From Pelomyxa schiedti (Eukaryota > Evosea > Pelobiontida > Pelomyxidae), in contig JAHLWZ010000890.1 in the NCBI GenBank assembly GCA_020536535.1, positions 1 through 58,176 of the forward strand: DNA of 58,176 bases, in the 5' to 3' direction. Of the stretch, positions 1 to 9,172 are shown piece by piece. The notes below the pieces were generated by a model that saw nothing but the letters and a program-made list of their open reading frames with translations, did not search any database and was not told the DNA's origin. How positions within the stretch are numbered: position 1 is the stretch's first letter; every line of letters starts with the position of its first letter. The translations under genes and the position numbers were made by a program.

Positions 1-50
1 GTTGCACCCCGTGGCCGATGGTCTTGTAGAAAACGCCTTTTTTTTCCGTC

Positions 51-323
51 TCAGTTCCTCGTCTCTGGACTGAGAAAACTAATAAACCCGATAAAAAGTG
101 TGCACACTTGGGCAGTCCCAACTGTGTGAGCGATGTCGATCGCGCCGGACGCGGGATCGGGAACCAGAGCGGCGAGCGCGGCCCTGGACGCGACGTCGTA
201 CACGCGCACTTCCACGTCGGCAGTTGGTGGTGTGATGTAGAGGGTCCCGTCTGGTCCTGGTTTGGTGGCGCTTGTATCGTAGAATCCCAGTGCTTCTTGT
301 ACGCACTTCAACTCTGGGTCCAT
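51..323 (-). CDS. VWA-array family protein, N-terminal exon, partial at window edge
   Basis: The open frame from the ATG at 323 begins MDPELKCVQEALGFYD and continues through a Pro/Asp-rich stretch (LYITPPTADVEV). It shares the ALGF...(N/T)PP module that opens the gene starting at 4952 (ALEALGFRY...LFVNPP), so I read it as the first exon of a fourth member of this tandem family. A plausible donor (GTGTGCAC) lies near position 105, after which the frame decays. Later exons, including any VWA domain, would lie to the left of position 1 and are not visible. The next family member starts about 1.5 kb to the right on the same strand. Molecular function is unknown. A VWA domain is inferred only from the paralogues. 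Confidence 0.6.
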   Translation of the reverse strand: MDPELKCVQEALGFYDTSATKPGPDGTLYITPPTADVEVRVYDVASRAALAALVPDPASGAIDIAHTVGTAQVCTLFIGFISFLSPETRN

Positions 324-497
324 GTTGTTTTCTTTTGTTTTTGTGGGGGCTGTGACGCTTGGTACCCGAAGGGACGCAGCATTAACCAACTTGGGCGTCA
401 AAGTTGGTTGGGCTTGTTCTGTAAATACACCCTCTGACAGAGGCAGATAGGGAAAGACGTTTATTTTCGCTTCTTAGTTCCACCATACAACCACATT

Positions 498-1846
498 TCA
501 CAAGCCATTATTAATATTGCTTTCCCACAAGTTCCCGTTTCCGATGTCGGCCATCTCTTGTAGTACACTGGCATTGGAACCAATAGCTATGAAGTGGAAA
601 GTGACCCCAGGGTGTGCGCCACAGAAATCCGTCCAGGAAGTATTCGCGTAAGTAGCCTCGCAGGCCTCGGCATATTCGGACAAAGGTGGCTGCATTATGG
701 GAGGCAGTGCTCCGCCTCTGAGTACAAAAGGTGCAATATTACCATCAGTCAGGATATACACATCAGTAGCATCCGCAAATCGTCCAAGTGCAAATTCAAG
801 GGCCCACCGCATGTCATTGCCTCCTCGACAGCGGTTTGAAAGTTGTTGAGTCCACTTTTTAGCTGTATCTCTATCATTCCGCGTGAGCCACCTTTGGTCT
901 GCCCAGTCTACCAATGAGTTCCAGGTACCAATCGCCAACTTGAAGTTCTTGCAGGGGTACTGATCTGAGAGTGTCAGGTCAATCAAATCGTCAAGAGAGG
1001 CTTGCAGGAATTTCAGCTTGTTCCACATTGAGTATGAAATGTCTGCAAGCAGGACAACACTGGTGCCTTCTATAAATGGTGCGAAAGATGTAGGGTTGAC
1101 TTCAATCACATAGGACTTTGGAGGTCTTGGTATATTTGCGGCAGTGTTTGGATTGGGGATTGCAATTTTGCCGCTCTTTTGTACGTAGAGTGTGCCTCTT
1201 TCAGCTCGCAGCCCAGATGCGGTACCGCCTTTCAGAACCATTTCAAAAGTACCCGTTCTGCTTGTTTTTCCACTGATTCTGTAAGTGTGGCCTTTAGAAT
1301 CTTCAAACAGACCAGAGACAACAGCCCCAGCAAAATCTTTACTATCAAGCCTAAACTTGGACCGTACTCGCGTACCACCTAACTTTGCGTTAGAGAAAAC
1401 TTGATGACAATTCTTACACCTACAAAAGTTGTCCTTATATAATATGACACATTCAACATTATATTTCCTTTGTTTTTTATTTTTTTTTTTTTTTTTGCAG
1501 AAACAATCGGGGAAAACAAAGACAAACCTGTGTCCACGGCCGTGCATTGCAGTCTCCCATCAGGGTACCTCTCGAAATCGAAGCTGTGCAGCACCGCCCC
1601 AGTGGACTTGGACTTCACCACGGCGGTCCACATGCCACTGGGCAATATGCCCATCGCCACCTGTCCCGTCCTCGGGTCGATCCTCAATCCGGACCAGCAC
1701 CCGGGCGGGTAGCTCTCGTGGTGCAGCACGAGGAGGAGGTCCGGGCTGTAGGGGTGGACCACGAGCCCGTCGCGGCTGCTGTAAGCAGGGCCGTCCGTGA
1801 TCCCACAAGCAGCGAGCACGCACCGCCCTTGGTCTGCCGCGTCCAT
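498..1846 (-). CDS. VWA-domain protein, tandem family member
   Basis: Two exons. Exon 1 runs from ATG 1846 (MDAADQGRC) to 1528. A 149-nt intron (1379-1527, GTTTGT...TTAG, phase 1) is followed by exon 2 down to 498, joining VDTG to GTRVRSKF exactly where the paralogue at 3732-4952 reads VDTGASVIESRF. About 400 residues. Order: an N-terminal ALGF-like module, a beta-rich module (LHSFDFERYPDG...), then a VWA domain with a MIDAS-like motif DISYSM, a conserved RGGNDMR, and TDGNIAPF near the end. The canonical MIDAS is DxSxS, and here the second serine is followed by M as in many VWA proteins. VWA domains bind metal-dependent ligands in protein complexes. No signal peptide or membrane segment is visible. 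Substrate and partner are unknown. Confidence 0.75.
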
Positions 1847-2075
1847 CCAACCGTCGCTGGCTCGTGCGCCCGATTGTTTTTTGGGTTTTTTCCAAGTTGG
1901 TTGTGGCCGTAACTGACTTGGGGACTTCGGCGTAAGAAGTTGGGGAAGAAGAAATGCAAAGTACCCAGTATCGGATAGTAATTGTAATTGGGATTGGGTG
2001 TGTTAATGTGTGGAAAGATGGAAGGCCACCTGGCTCAAGCTTGCAGTGGACGGTAACTGGAATGTTGGGTCAATT

Positions 2076-3487
2076 TTATCTGGAAGATTGATTAAGCAGT
2101 ACCTTTGGAATTTCTACTGAGCCGAGGCTTGGACCTATGTTTACAGTAACCGGCGACGCAGTGTCCGCGGGAATGTCCACTTGCAACGCTTCAGATTGGC
2201 GGCCCTGCAACTGCACTGTAGCGCCGCGGGTGGTTGTGAAGGTGCCAAGTGCCTTGAGGTTACTAGAGGGAAACCTTTCCTGGAACACAGTGGAGCTTTT
2301 ACCAACAGACAGCAGTTGGATCTTACGGTCATTGAAAGAGAATTGGAAGTGCTGAAACGGGACTTCGTCTCCAGTGAGGAAATCCTCATCCAGATAGAGT
2401 TTTGCTTCAAAGAGGCCACTGTTCACACCAATATAGATATAATTTTCTCCCTGTGTGAGCTGTAAGACCATTATAATGACAGCTGTACACAAACTTTCTC
2501 AGCCGTGGAGCAGCACAGGCTCTCTGAATCCTGACCTACTTCTTTACAAGCAAGTAGAAAGCGTTCGGTTCCATCGAATATGAAAGCTGGCACAGGAAAT
2601 TCTACTGACACGAATCCAAGTGCTTGTTGAATTGCTCTGACACTATCAATCGCCCTGTCAATATCTGCATCGCGAGCGCAAATTACACCAGCTATACTCT
2701 CCAAGGTCATCTTCTTGGCTCTTCGTGGGATGAGTAGTGGGTCTACCTTAAAAGGCGATTAGCTCTGACAGGGGAGTAATCTCACACTTACTGGTGCAAT
2801 GTCTAGTGTGCCGTTAATTTTAATCTCTGTATTTGTTTTCGTAGTGAAATGTAACTCGCTCAGCGTCCCGGACGGCAGGAGCGACCGTATAATACCCCCT
2901 GGTGGGCATTTCGAGATATCGGCTCTGAAAAGTAACGACTTTCCCAAACCCGTTGGCAGAAAGGTTCCGCAAAGATACTGGACCCCTGGAGATAGAAGTG
3001 AGGTGGGGCACGACCACTCCACGACAGTGGCATCCACGTCTATCACTTGCTTGTCAACTCCACCAGGTGGAGCAGTTATAAGGAGCTCAAAGGAGTGAAA
3101 AGCGAACTCTTTGCCGCCGGGAACGATCAGCTCCGGAGTGAACAATTCACAGAGCATTCTTCCCAATCCTCCCATTCTAACGCCAACAATCCCCGGCACC
3201 TATACCCAAATTAAAGGAGTTAATACAAACTGGGCAAATGGTGAACGCCTAATTATACAAAGTAATAGGCAGGAATCCCTGCTTGTCTGATGGAAGAAGA
3301 CCTTTGCAGTGCGGAGCGGCATGAGAATATTGCCCCAGTGCGGGTCCCCCTCAGGGTGCATTCGAATGTAGTACGAGTTGATTGGAGGATTCAGCATTAC
3401 TTCGTAGGGGCCCAACTTCACAGCACTCGCCCCCACAGAGTTGAGCAACTGCACCAACCTCAGGTTCGGTGCCGATGCTGACGACAT
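2076..3487 (-). CDS. VWA-array family member without a VWA domain
   Basis: Start chosen at ATG 3487 (MSSASAPNLRLVQLL). At least four exons. The first join is AAG|GTCTTC...GGGTATAG|GTGCCG (102-nt intron, phase 0), giving RTAK-VPGIVGV. Later exons cover about 2760-3199, 2495-2710 and 2076-2470. The protein appears to contain two copies of the array's modules: an NPP-containing segment plus a FHSFELL beta module in the first half, then ALGFVSVEFPVPAF plus a FQHFQFSF...TFTTTRG...SVEIPKV module in the second half. The latter matches the FTTVRG...ITIPEVP part of the neighbour. No DxSxS motif or RGGNDMR block is present, so the VWA part seems absent. Function unknown. The exact exon borders after position 2760 are uncertain. 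Confidence 0.55.
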
Positions 3488-3731
3488 TAGTTCCCTGCAG
3501 CCTGCTGGGTTTCTTTTTTCGCTTTTTAAAAAAAAGCGACTCTTGAAAGGCGAAGGGAGTGGAACCAAGTTGGGGGGAATCATTCACCAACTTTCTGATT
3601 TCGTTGAAAACAAAGAGTCACTGACTGACCTCAGCCACTGAGGAACGCCTTTTTTTTTTGGATTCTAAAACCACTTTGAGTGCCAACAATAGAAAAAGAG
3701 TATTATTATGTTCGCAGCGACTCATTTTCCA

Positions 3732-4952
3732 TCATAGTGACTCCCCAAAGCACCCTCCACCAATTTCGGCCATTTCTTGCATGTGGACAGCTTCTGAATC
3801 AGGCCCCAAGGCAAAGAAGTGGAATATGGTCCTAGGGTACTGTGCCCTGAATAACCTCCACGACGTGTTGTTGTATGGCTGCTGGTTTGACTCGTAGTCA
3901 CATTTGGGGAGCCTGGGAACTCTCCCAGCTGGGGCCTGCCCCGTGGGACTAAGAGTGAATGGTGATATGTCACCATCACACATCACATAGACTTCAGTGG
4001 CGTCAGGGAGCTGTGCCAGAGCTTCCTCAATAGCGTAGCGCATGTCATTTCCTCCTCTGGCTGTCAGGGACTGCACCCACGCCACTGTGGCAGCTCTTTG
4101 CGTTGGTTCAATCCACCCACACCCGAACCACTCTACCCAGGAGTCCCAGGCGGCAAGGCAAACGCGCCAGTCAGAGCTTAATGCTCTATCCAACAGGTCA
4201 ACGAAGGACTGACGGAGGATTTCCATTCGCCCTTTGTTCCGCATAGACCCAGAGATATCACCAAGAATAATCACTCGCGCTCTTTTTGCGGGGCACACCA
4301 TCGTCGCAAAGGAGGTGGGGTCGAGCTCGATAGTTATTGATGTCGCCTTCCTTGGGGTCAATGACCAAGGTACTTCAGGGATCGTGATTGTGCCCCTCTT
4401 TGGAACAGTGATAGCGCCTTGTGTTGCAGCTAACTTTGTCAAACTCCCCGCAGGGAGCATCACACTGAACTTTCCAGCGTTTCCGGCATTGCCGGTGCTA
4501 CCTCTAATTATGTACTTGTGAGCACCACGTACGGTAGTGAAATCGGCTGTAACCTCCGCACCCTCAAGGTCCTTGTCGTGGAACCTGAATCTACTTTCAA
4601 TGACAGAAGCACCAGTGTCCACAGTCCTTACAGTCAGGTTCCGGTGAGAATCCTTGACGACACTGAAGCTGTGCAGTATCAGCTCAGGCTCTGCTTTTGT
4701 CGAAATTATCTCGATGTGGCACGGAAGCCCATCCGGTAGCGTAGACAGATCAATCACTCCAGGAGGGTGAAGATCGTCGTCAAAAGGTTCGACTTCATTG
4801 CAAGAGGTGGAATCGCCATCGTCGATCTTGCAACGCGCGAAAAAGTCGTTACAGGGAGGGTTGACAAACAGACAGCAGCGGTCACTTTCTTTTTCTTCCA
4901 CATACCGAAATCCCAGGGCTTCGAGGGCTATGGCGAATTCTTGAGCGGACAT
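3732..4952 (-). CDS. VWA-domain protein, intact single-exon family member
   Basis: Uninterrupted 406-codon frame from ATG 4952 (MSAQEFAIALEALGF), the cleanest member of the array. Residues 1-60 form the ALGF/NPP module. Residues about 65-215 form the beta-rich module (LHSFSVVKD, TVDTGASVIESRF, PEVPWS). Residues about 225-400 form a VWA domain with DISGSM (MIDAS, residues about 233-238), WxSWVEWFG, ARGGNDMRYA and CDGDISPF. The C-terminus HMQEMAEIGGGCFGES is shared with the copy at 498. The lack of introns contrasts with the two-exon copy. VWA domains usually mediate Mg-dependent protein binding. There is no enzyme domain beside it here, so the role is open. It is divergently arranged with the Pro-rich gene at 5167. 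Confidence 0.85.
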   Translation of the reverse strand: MSAQEFAIALEALGFRYVEEKESDRCCLFVNPPCNDFFARCKIDDGDSTSCNEVEPFDDDLHPPGVIDLSTLPDGLPCHIEIISTKAEPELILHSFSVVKDSHRNLTVRTVDTGASVIESRFRFHDKDLEGAEVTADFTTVRGAHKYIIRGSTGNAGNAGKFSVMLPAGSLTKLAATQGAITVPKRGTITIPEVPWSLTPRKATSITIELDPTSFATMVCPAKRARVIILGDISGSMRNKGRMEILRQSFVDLLDRALSSDWRVCLAAWDSWVEWFGCGWIEPTQRAATVAWVQSLTARGGNDMRYAIEEALAQLPDATEVYVMCDGDISPFTLSPTGQAPAGRVPRLPKCDYESNQQPYNNTSWRLFRAQYPRTIFHFFALGPDSEAVHMQEMAEIGGGCFGESL

Positions 4953-5166
4953 TAGACCAAATTTTTACTTTTTTTTTTTAATCCACAAAGCGCAGAAGGC
5001 AAACGGACAGCAACAGTTTTACCAAATTGGTTTGTCACTTGCTAACTTTGTTCAGAGAAGCGTTAACTGTGTCTTGCCTAAGACTTCCTCTTGCATTGCT
5101 TAGTCTAGCAGTTTTCCATGAAGCGTCTCCTCAAAAGTCGCTGAAGGCGATCACAACACAAAATTG

Positions 5167-7883
5167 ATGGCAACAACAGGCGCCATAACGGCTGCGGCGC
5201 TGGCGCAGCCCCCGCCCTCCAGGGCCCCGCCTCCCACTCCTACCCCTCGTGGAGGGGCTCCGGGGTCCTCCCCGCCACCCCTTCCGCCCCGCGTGCCTGC
5301 GGCGATAGCACACATGAGCCTGCCCCCGACCCCCACGCCAAAGCACCCCCTCGCGGCGACGGCCTCGCCCCCTCCCTCGCACGCGCCGCCGCCCACGCCG
5401 CCGCCGCCCCCGGCGGCCACCATCTCGTCGGCCCCCATCCCGCCGCCGAGCTCCCCGCCGCCCCCGCAGTCGCTCACCCCCACGCTCCCTCCCGCCATCG
5501 CGCCGCCGTCCACCCCGCCGCCCCCGCAGTCGGCCGCGGTGCTGCTGCCGCCGCCGTCCCCCACGCAGTCGCACCACCCGCGGGGCGACGCCCAGGCGGA
5601 TCCCCCGGCCCCGCCGCCGCCGCCCCCCCCGCCGCCCCAGGAGTCCCGCCCCAAGCTGCGGGCCACGCTGGGCGGCCCCCTCCGCGTCCCCATCGGCCTG
5701 GGCCTGGGGCTCGGCATAACGGGCGCATCGCAGGGCGCAGTGGCTGCGGCCCTCGCGGTCTCCGCAGTTGGGACTGTGGGGACAACGACGGCTGTTCAGC
5801 AGGGAACGGGGCCGGGAGCTGGAACCGGAACCGGAGTTGGATTTGGAATTGGAATTGGAATTGGTACTGGAACTGCTACTGGAACGGTAACGGGAACGGG
5901 AACTGGGCTGGCGCAGAGTTCGACGCCAGTGACACAGATACCGCTCAAGACTTCATCATATCATGTTATTCAGCCACCTACTTCCGTTGTTCCGGTGGTT
6001 CCTCCTTGCACAAAGGCCACTTTGGCGGAGCAGCTTGCCAAGAAGACGTCGCGGTACGAGAAATCCCTGGTTTCCATTGGTAACCTGGGGAGCGCTAAAC
6101 CGTGGGGTACCAATATTACTCCCGCTGGTGGTGGCGTCTCTGGGAATGTGCCTTTTGGTGCAAGCCGTCACCCAAGTGGAGCACATACGATTTCTCCTAA
6201 ACATCCGGACACCACAACTGCAAACAAACCAGTATGCCTAGAATCGAATTTATAGAGGGTAACTACTAAATCACACAAGAAAGGATTGACACGCAAAGTC
6301 AGTCTCTTATATCTGCCAGCTAAGAAGGATTCTGCTGCCAGTGATGTAGCTGCCTCGCTTCAAAAGCTGGCTCAATCACAATTTATGACTGAAACACTTA
6401 CTCCAGCACCACCACCATCGCCGGCCTCACCAGCGATAGTGACACCTCAAACACTCACACCCAGAAACCTAAAGACAGAAAAACACTGTAACACTGAAAA
6501 ACTAAATACAACTGTACAAGAACCACCAACAACAACTACTGAAGCACCACCGCAAAAATGTACAAGCGTTGAAATACCAGATTCCCCGTCTCCCTCAGAG
6601 ACTCCATCATCACCACAAATTGCACCTATTGAAAATTCTTTTGCAGCCTCTATTTCCAGTCAATCACCTCGTACATCGTCACCTCTTACTCTTAGTTCAT
6701 CAATGCCAGAACCCACACTTCCCACATCTGCTCTTCGCACTCCGTCACCCCCCTCCACTCCTCCTCTCGAGAGCCCTCAAAGCAACCCTGTCAAGGACAG
6801 TGGGGAATCAACACCTACGGCTGCTGAACTTGGTGATAGTGACTCTACGCAAAGTGGTGACAAAACTGGCAAGTCCCTTTTTCCATTGCTTCGCTAAAAG
6901 ACTCATATATCAAAACCCAAGAATTCCTCGAGCTTCCAACGATCATTCAGCCACCTAGACTATCCAGAACATGCTTTACTCCAACAAAGGGACAAGAAAA
7001 ATTGATTAAAGAAGTGAAGGGGCGCCACCTAAAGGTATCCTCTTTTTACTGCATCATTCCACCACTAATCTCGTAGCTTGAAAATGAGTTGGAAAGAACA
7101 CACCTCAAAGAACTTGAAAATGTCTCAAAAGCATGTGAGCAGAAAAAAGCAGAACTTATTTCACAACATGTACCATTCTTTTGATTTTAATGTTTCACCA
7201 ACTACTTGTGCAGAAAAGAGAAGAACAAGCGAGACTCCGTGACCAAAGGAAATCCTTCATAAATGAATCTAGAAGATTACCAGAGGACCCACTTACGGAA
7301 GAGATCACCAAACTGGAAAAGGGCAGTGCTCAAGAATCGCAGCATCTAAAAGTGCACTACTTGCCTCGGTTTTTTTTTTCTTAACCATTTGTAGCTTATC
7401 CACATCTCAAAAGCATATGAAGCGAACATATCTTTCTTTACCGAACTCACGCAATTGGAGCAGAAGCTTCTTCAAGAACAACATACCGAGGTATGAAACA
7501 AATGTGAAACATTTAAGCCCACACTTCCAAGGCAAAAGCAAGATTACAGAAGCAATTCGAATCAGAAATGAAGTTCCAAGTCAAGGAATACAGCAAAAAA
7601 CTCAAAATCGTCGCCAAACAGAGGGAGAAGACCAAAAACCCTATGACTGAGGAAGAACTACAAAAAGAAGAGGATAAATTCGTTCAAGAGCTCTCAGCGG
7701 TGTGAACTCCCATAATTCCTGAACTCCTTGCTCACCGCTTCCCAGCAACAAGCCGACCAACTCCATAAACTGGAGCAAGACCTTGCCAAACAACAAAAAG
7801 CCCTTGAGGCTGAGCAAGTTGCTCACCGAGCGGAACTTAACAAGTTCTTCCGTGACCTTCTGCAACCAATGGTGTGCAGTTAA
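5167..7883 (+). CDS. Proline-rich protein with C-terminal coiled coil
   Basis: Start at ATG 5167 (MATTGAITAAALAQPPP). The first exon (to about 6224) encodes some 170 residues of Pro/Ala/Ser with PPPPP tracts, then a Gly/Thr/Ile-rich repeat (GTGTGVGFGIGIGIGTG), then a less biased segment (KATLAEQLAKKTSRYEKSLVSIGNLGSAKPWG). A long Ser/Pro/Thr exon follows (about 6340-6890). Several small exons then encode Lys/Glu/Gln-rich coiled coil (LENELERTHLKELEN, KREEQARLRDQRKSF, MKFQVKEYSKKLKIVAKQRE), ending QQADQLHKLEQDLAKQQKALE...FRDLLQPMVCS and TAA at 7881-7883. The organisation recalls actin-regulatory or kinase-associated scaffolds, but I recognise no diagnostic domain. The first 600 bases are extremely GC-rich, unlike the AT-rich later exons. 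Intron positions are inferred. Confidence 0.65.
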
Positions 7884-8217
7884 CATGCAATTCCTGTTCT
7901 TTCTGGAATCCTTACCCCACTCAGGTCACTGATTCATCCGGAAACTAAAGGACCCAGTGAACCTTGTCTGTCTATCGCAATAATAAGACAAGTTGGAGTC
8001 CCCCGCCGGTTCAAATAACAGCCTTTCTGCCCTAAAATGTTCCCCGAAAAGTGATTCTTTGCTCTTCAAACTCTCGAGATAAAAATAAACTCCGCTTGTT
8101 CGTTGGTTTAAAACGTTTAGCCAAAATCAAAACCACCAACAAAAAAGAAAAAAAAAAGCTTCGAACAACAAGCACCGGTGGGTGTTCACCAACCAAAACA
8201 GTAAACAACAGTCAAAA
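7884..8217. other. Intergenic region between coiled-coil gene and Ras
   Basis: 334 bases with no convincing gene. It holds the 3' flank of the coiled-coil gene and the 5' flank of Ras, including an A-rich stretch (8143-8157) just upstream of the Ras start. I see no RNA gene here. Confidence 0.5.
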
Positions 8218-8985
8218 ATGGCCCAAATGGAATACAAGCTTGTTGTTGTTGGCGGTGGTGGTGTCGGCAAATCCGCTCTCACAATCCAATTCATCCAGAA
8301 CCACTTCATCGATGGTACCACCCACTTTTCCCCTTCATTTTCTTTTTAAACTCACTCGTTTGCCACAGAGTACGATCCCACAATTGAGGACTCGTATCGC
8401 AAACAAGTTGCCATTGACTCTGAGCCAACTTGCCTCCTTGATATCTTGGACACAGGTTTGTTTTCCGCTTTTCCACCGACAATTCGCTCACCAAATAAAT
8501 TCCTAGCCGGCCAGGAGGAATACTCAGCCATGAGGGATCAGTACATGCGAACTGGCGAGGGTTTCCTCTGCATTTTCTCAATCACCTCGAGGAACTCATT
8601 CGACGAAATCACAACATTCAAGTATATCTTCGCTTGTACCACTACAATCCGCTTTCTAACGCGCACCTAAGGGAGCAAATCCTCCGCTCCAAGGACAAGG
8701 ACAAAGTACCAATGGTACTTTGTGGAAACAAGTGCGATTTGGAGCCTGAGCGCAAGGTCACTTCCGCTGAGGGATCTGAGCTCGCCAAGTCCTGGGGATG
8801 CCCATTCATGTATGTTATCGACAACAAAGTTGTCGTTGGACTTATAATGTACCAATTACAGGGAGACATCTGCCCGCACACGAATCAACGTTGAGAATTC
8901 GTTCTTCGAGCTAGTCAGGGAAATCCGCAGAGCACAACCCAAGCCAATCAAGAAGACAAAGAAGGGTGGCTGCAGCATGCTTTAA
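8218..8985 (+). CDS. Ras family small GTPase
   Basis: Five exons: 8218-8314, 8369-8455, 8507-8621, 8672-8809, 8862-8985. The four introns are 54, 51, 50 and 52 nt, all GT-AG. The product is 186 residues, normal for Ras. It acts as a GDP/GTP switch at the inner face of membranes. Visible motifs: P-loop GGGGVGKS, switch [12 protein letters not shown], switch [24 protein letters not shown] (the SAK-like guanine motif), a basic tail ([10 protein letters not shown]) and the CaaX box CSML for prenylation. The glycine at the position of human Ala11 is also found in Dictyostelium RasG, which supports an amoebozoan host. The start is MAQMEYKL; an internal ATG three codons later is possible. All catalytic motifs are intact. 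Confidence 0.97.
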
Positions 8986-9172
8986 AATATTACCTCTGTA
9001 TTTTTCTACCTCCTAGGGGGGAAAAAAAAAAGAAACAAAGTGTTACAACCACATGAAACAAACCATCTTCATTGTGGGCCCCATTCCCCGTTTTTCAAAG
9101 AAAACCAACGCTTCGGACGAAACACAAATCATCATCACAATTCGGGGGCCGATCACAACGATACGGGAGGAA

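Noticed and set aside
3174-3200. A 27-nt micro-intron in the third array gene, and a 26-nt one at about 28345-28370 in the exonuclease gene
   Set aside because: Alternative donor and acceptor pairs giving 102-nt and 48-nt introns keep frame and give better family matches, so ultra-short introns are not needed.
5131-5785. Minus-strand Arg- and Gly-rich frames opposite the Pro-rich gene
   Set aside because: Poly-Pro codons read backwards give Gly and Arg runs. These are shadows of the plus-strand exon.
8306-8881. Minus-strand frames opposite Ras
   Set aside because: Shadows of the fully resolved Ras exons.
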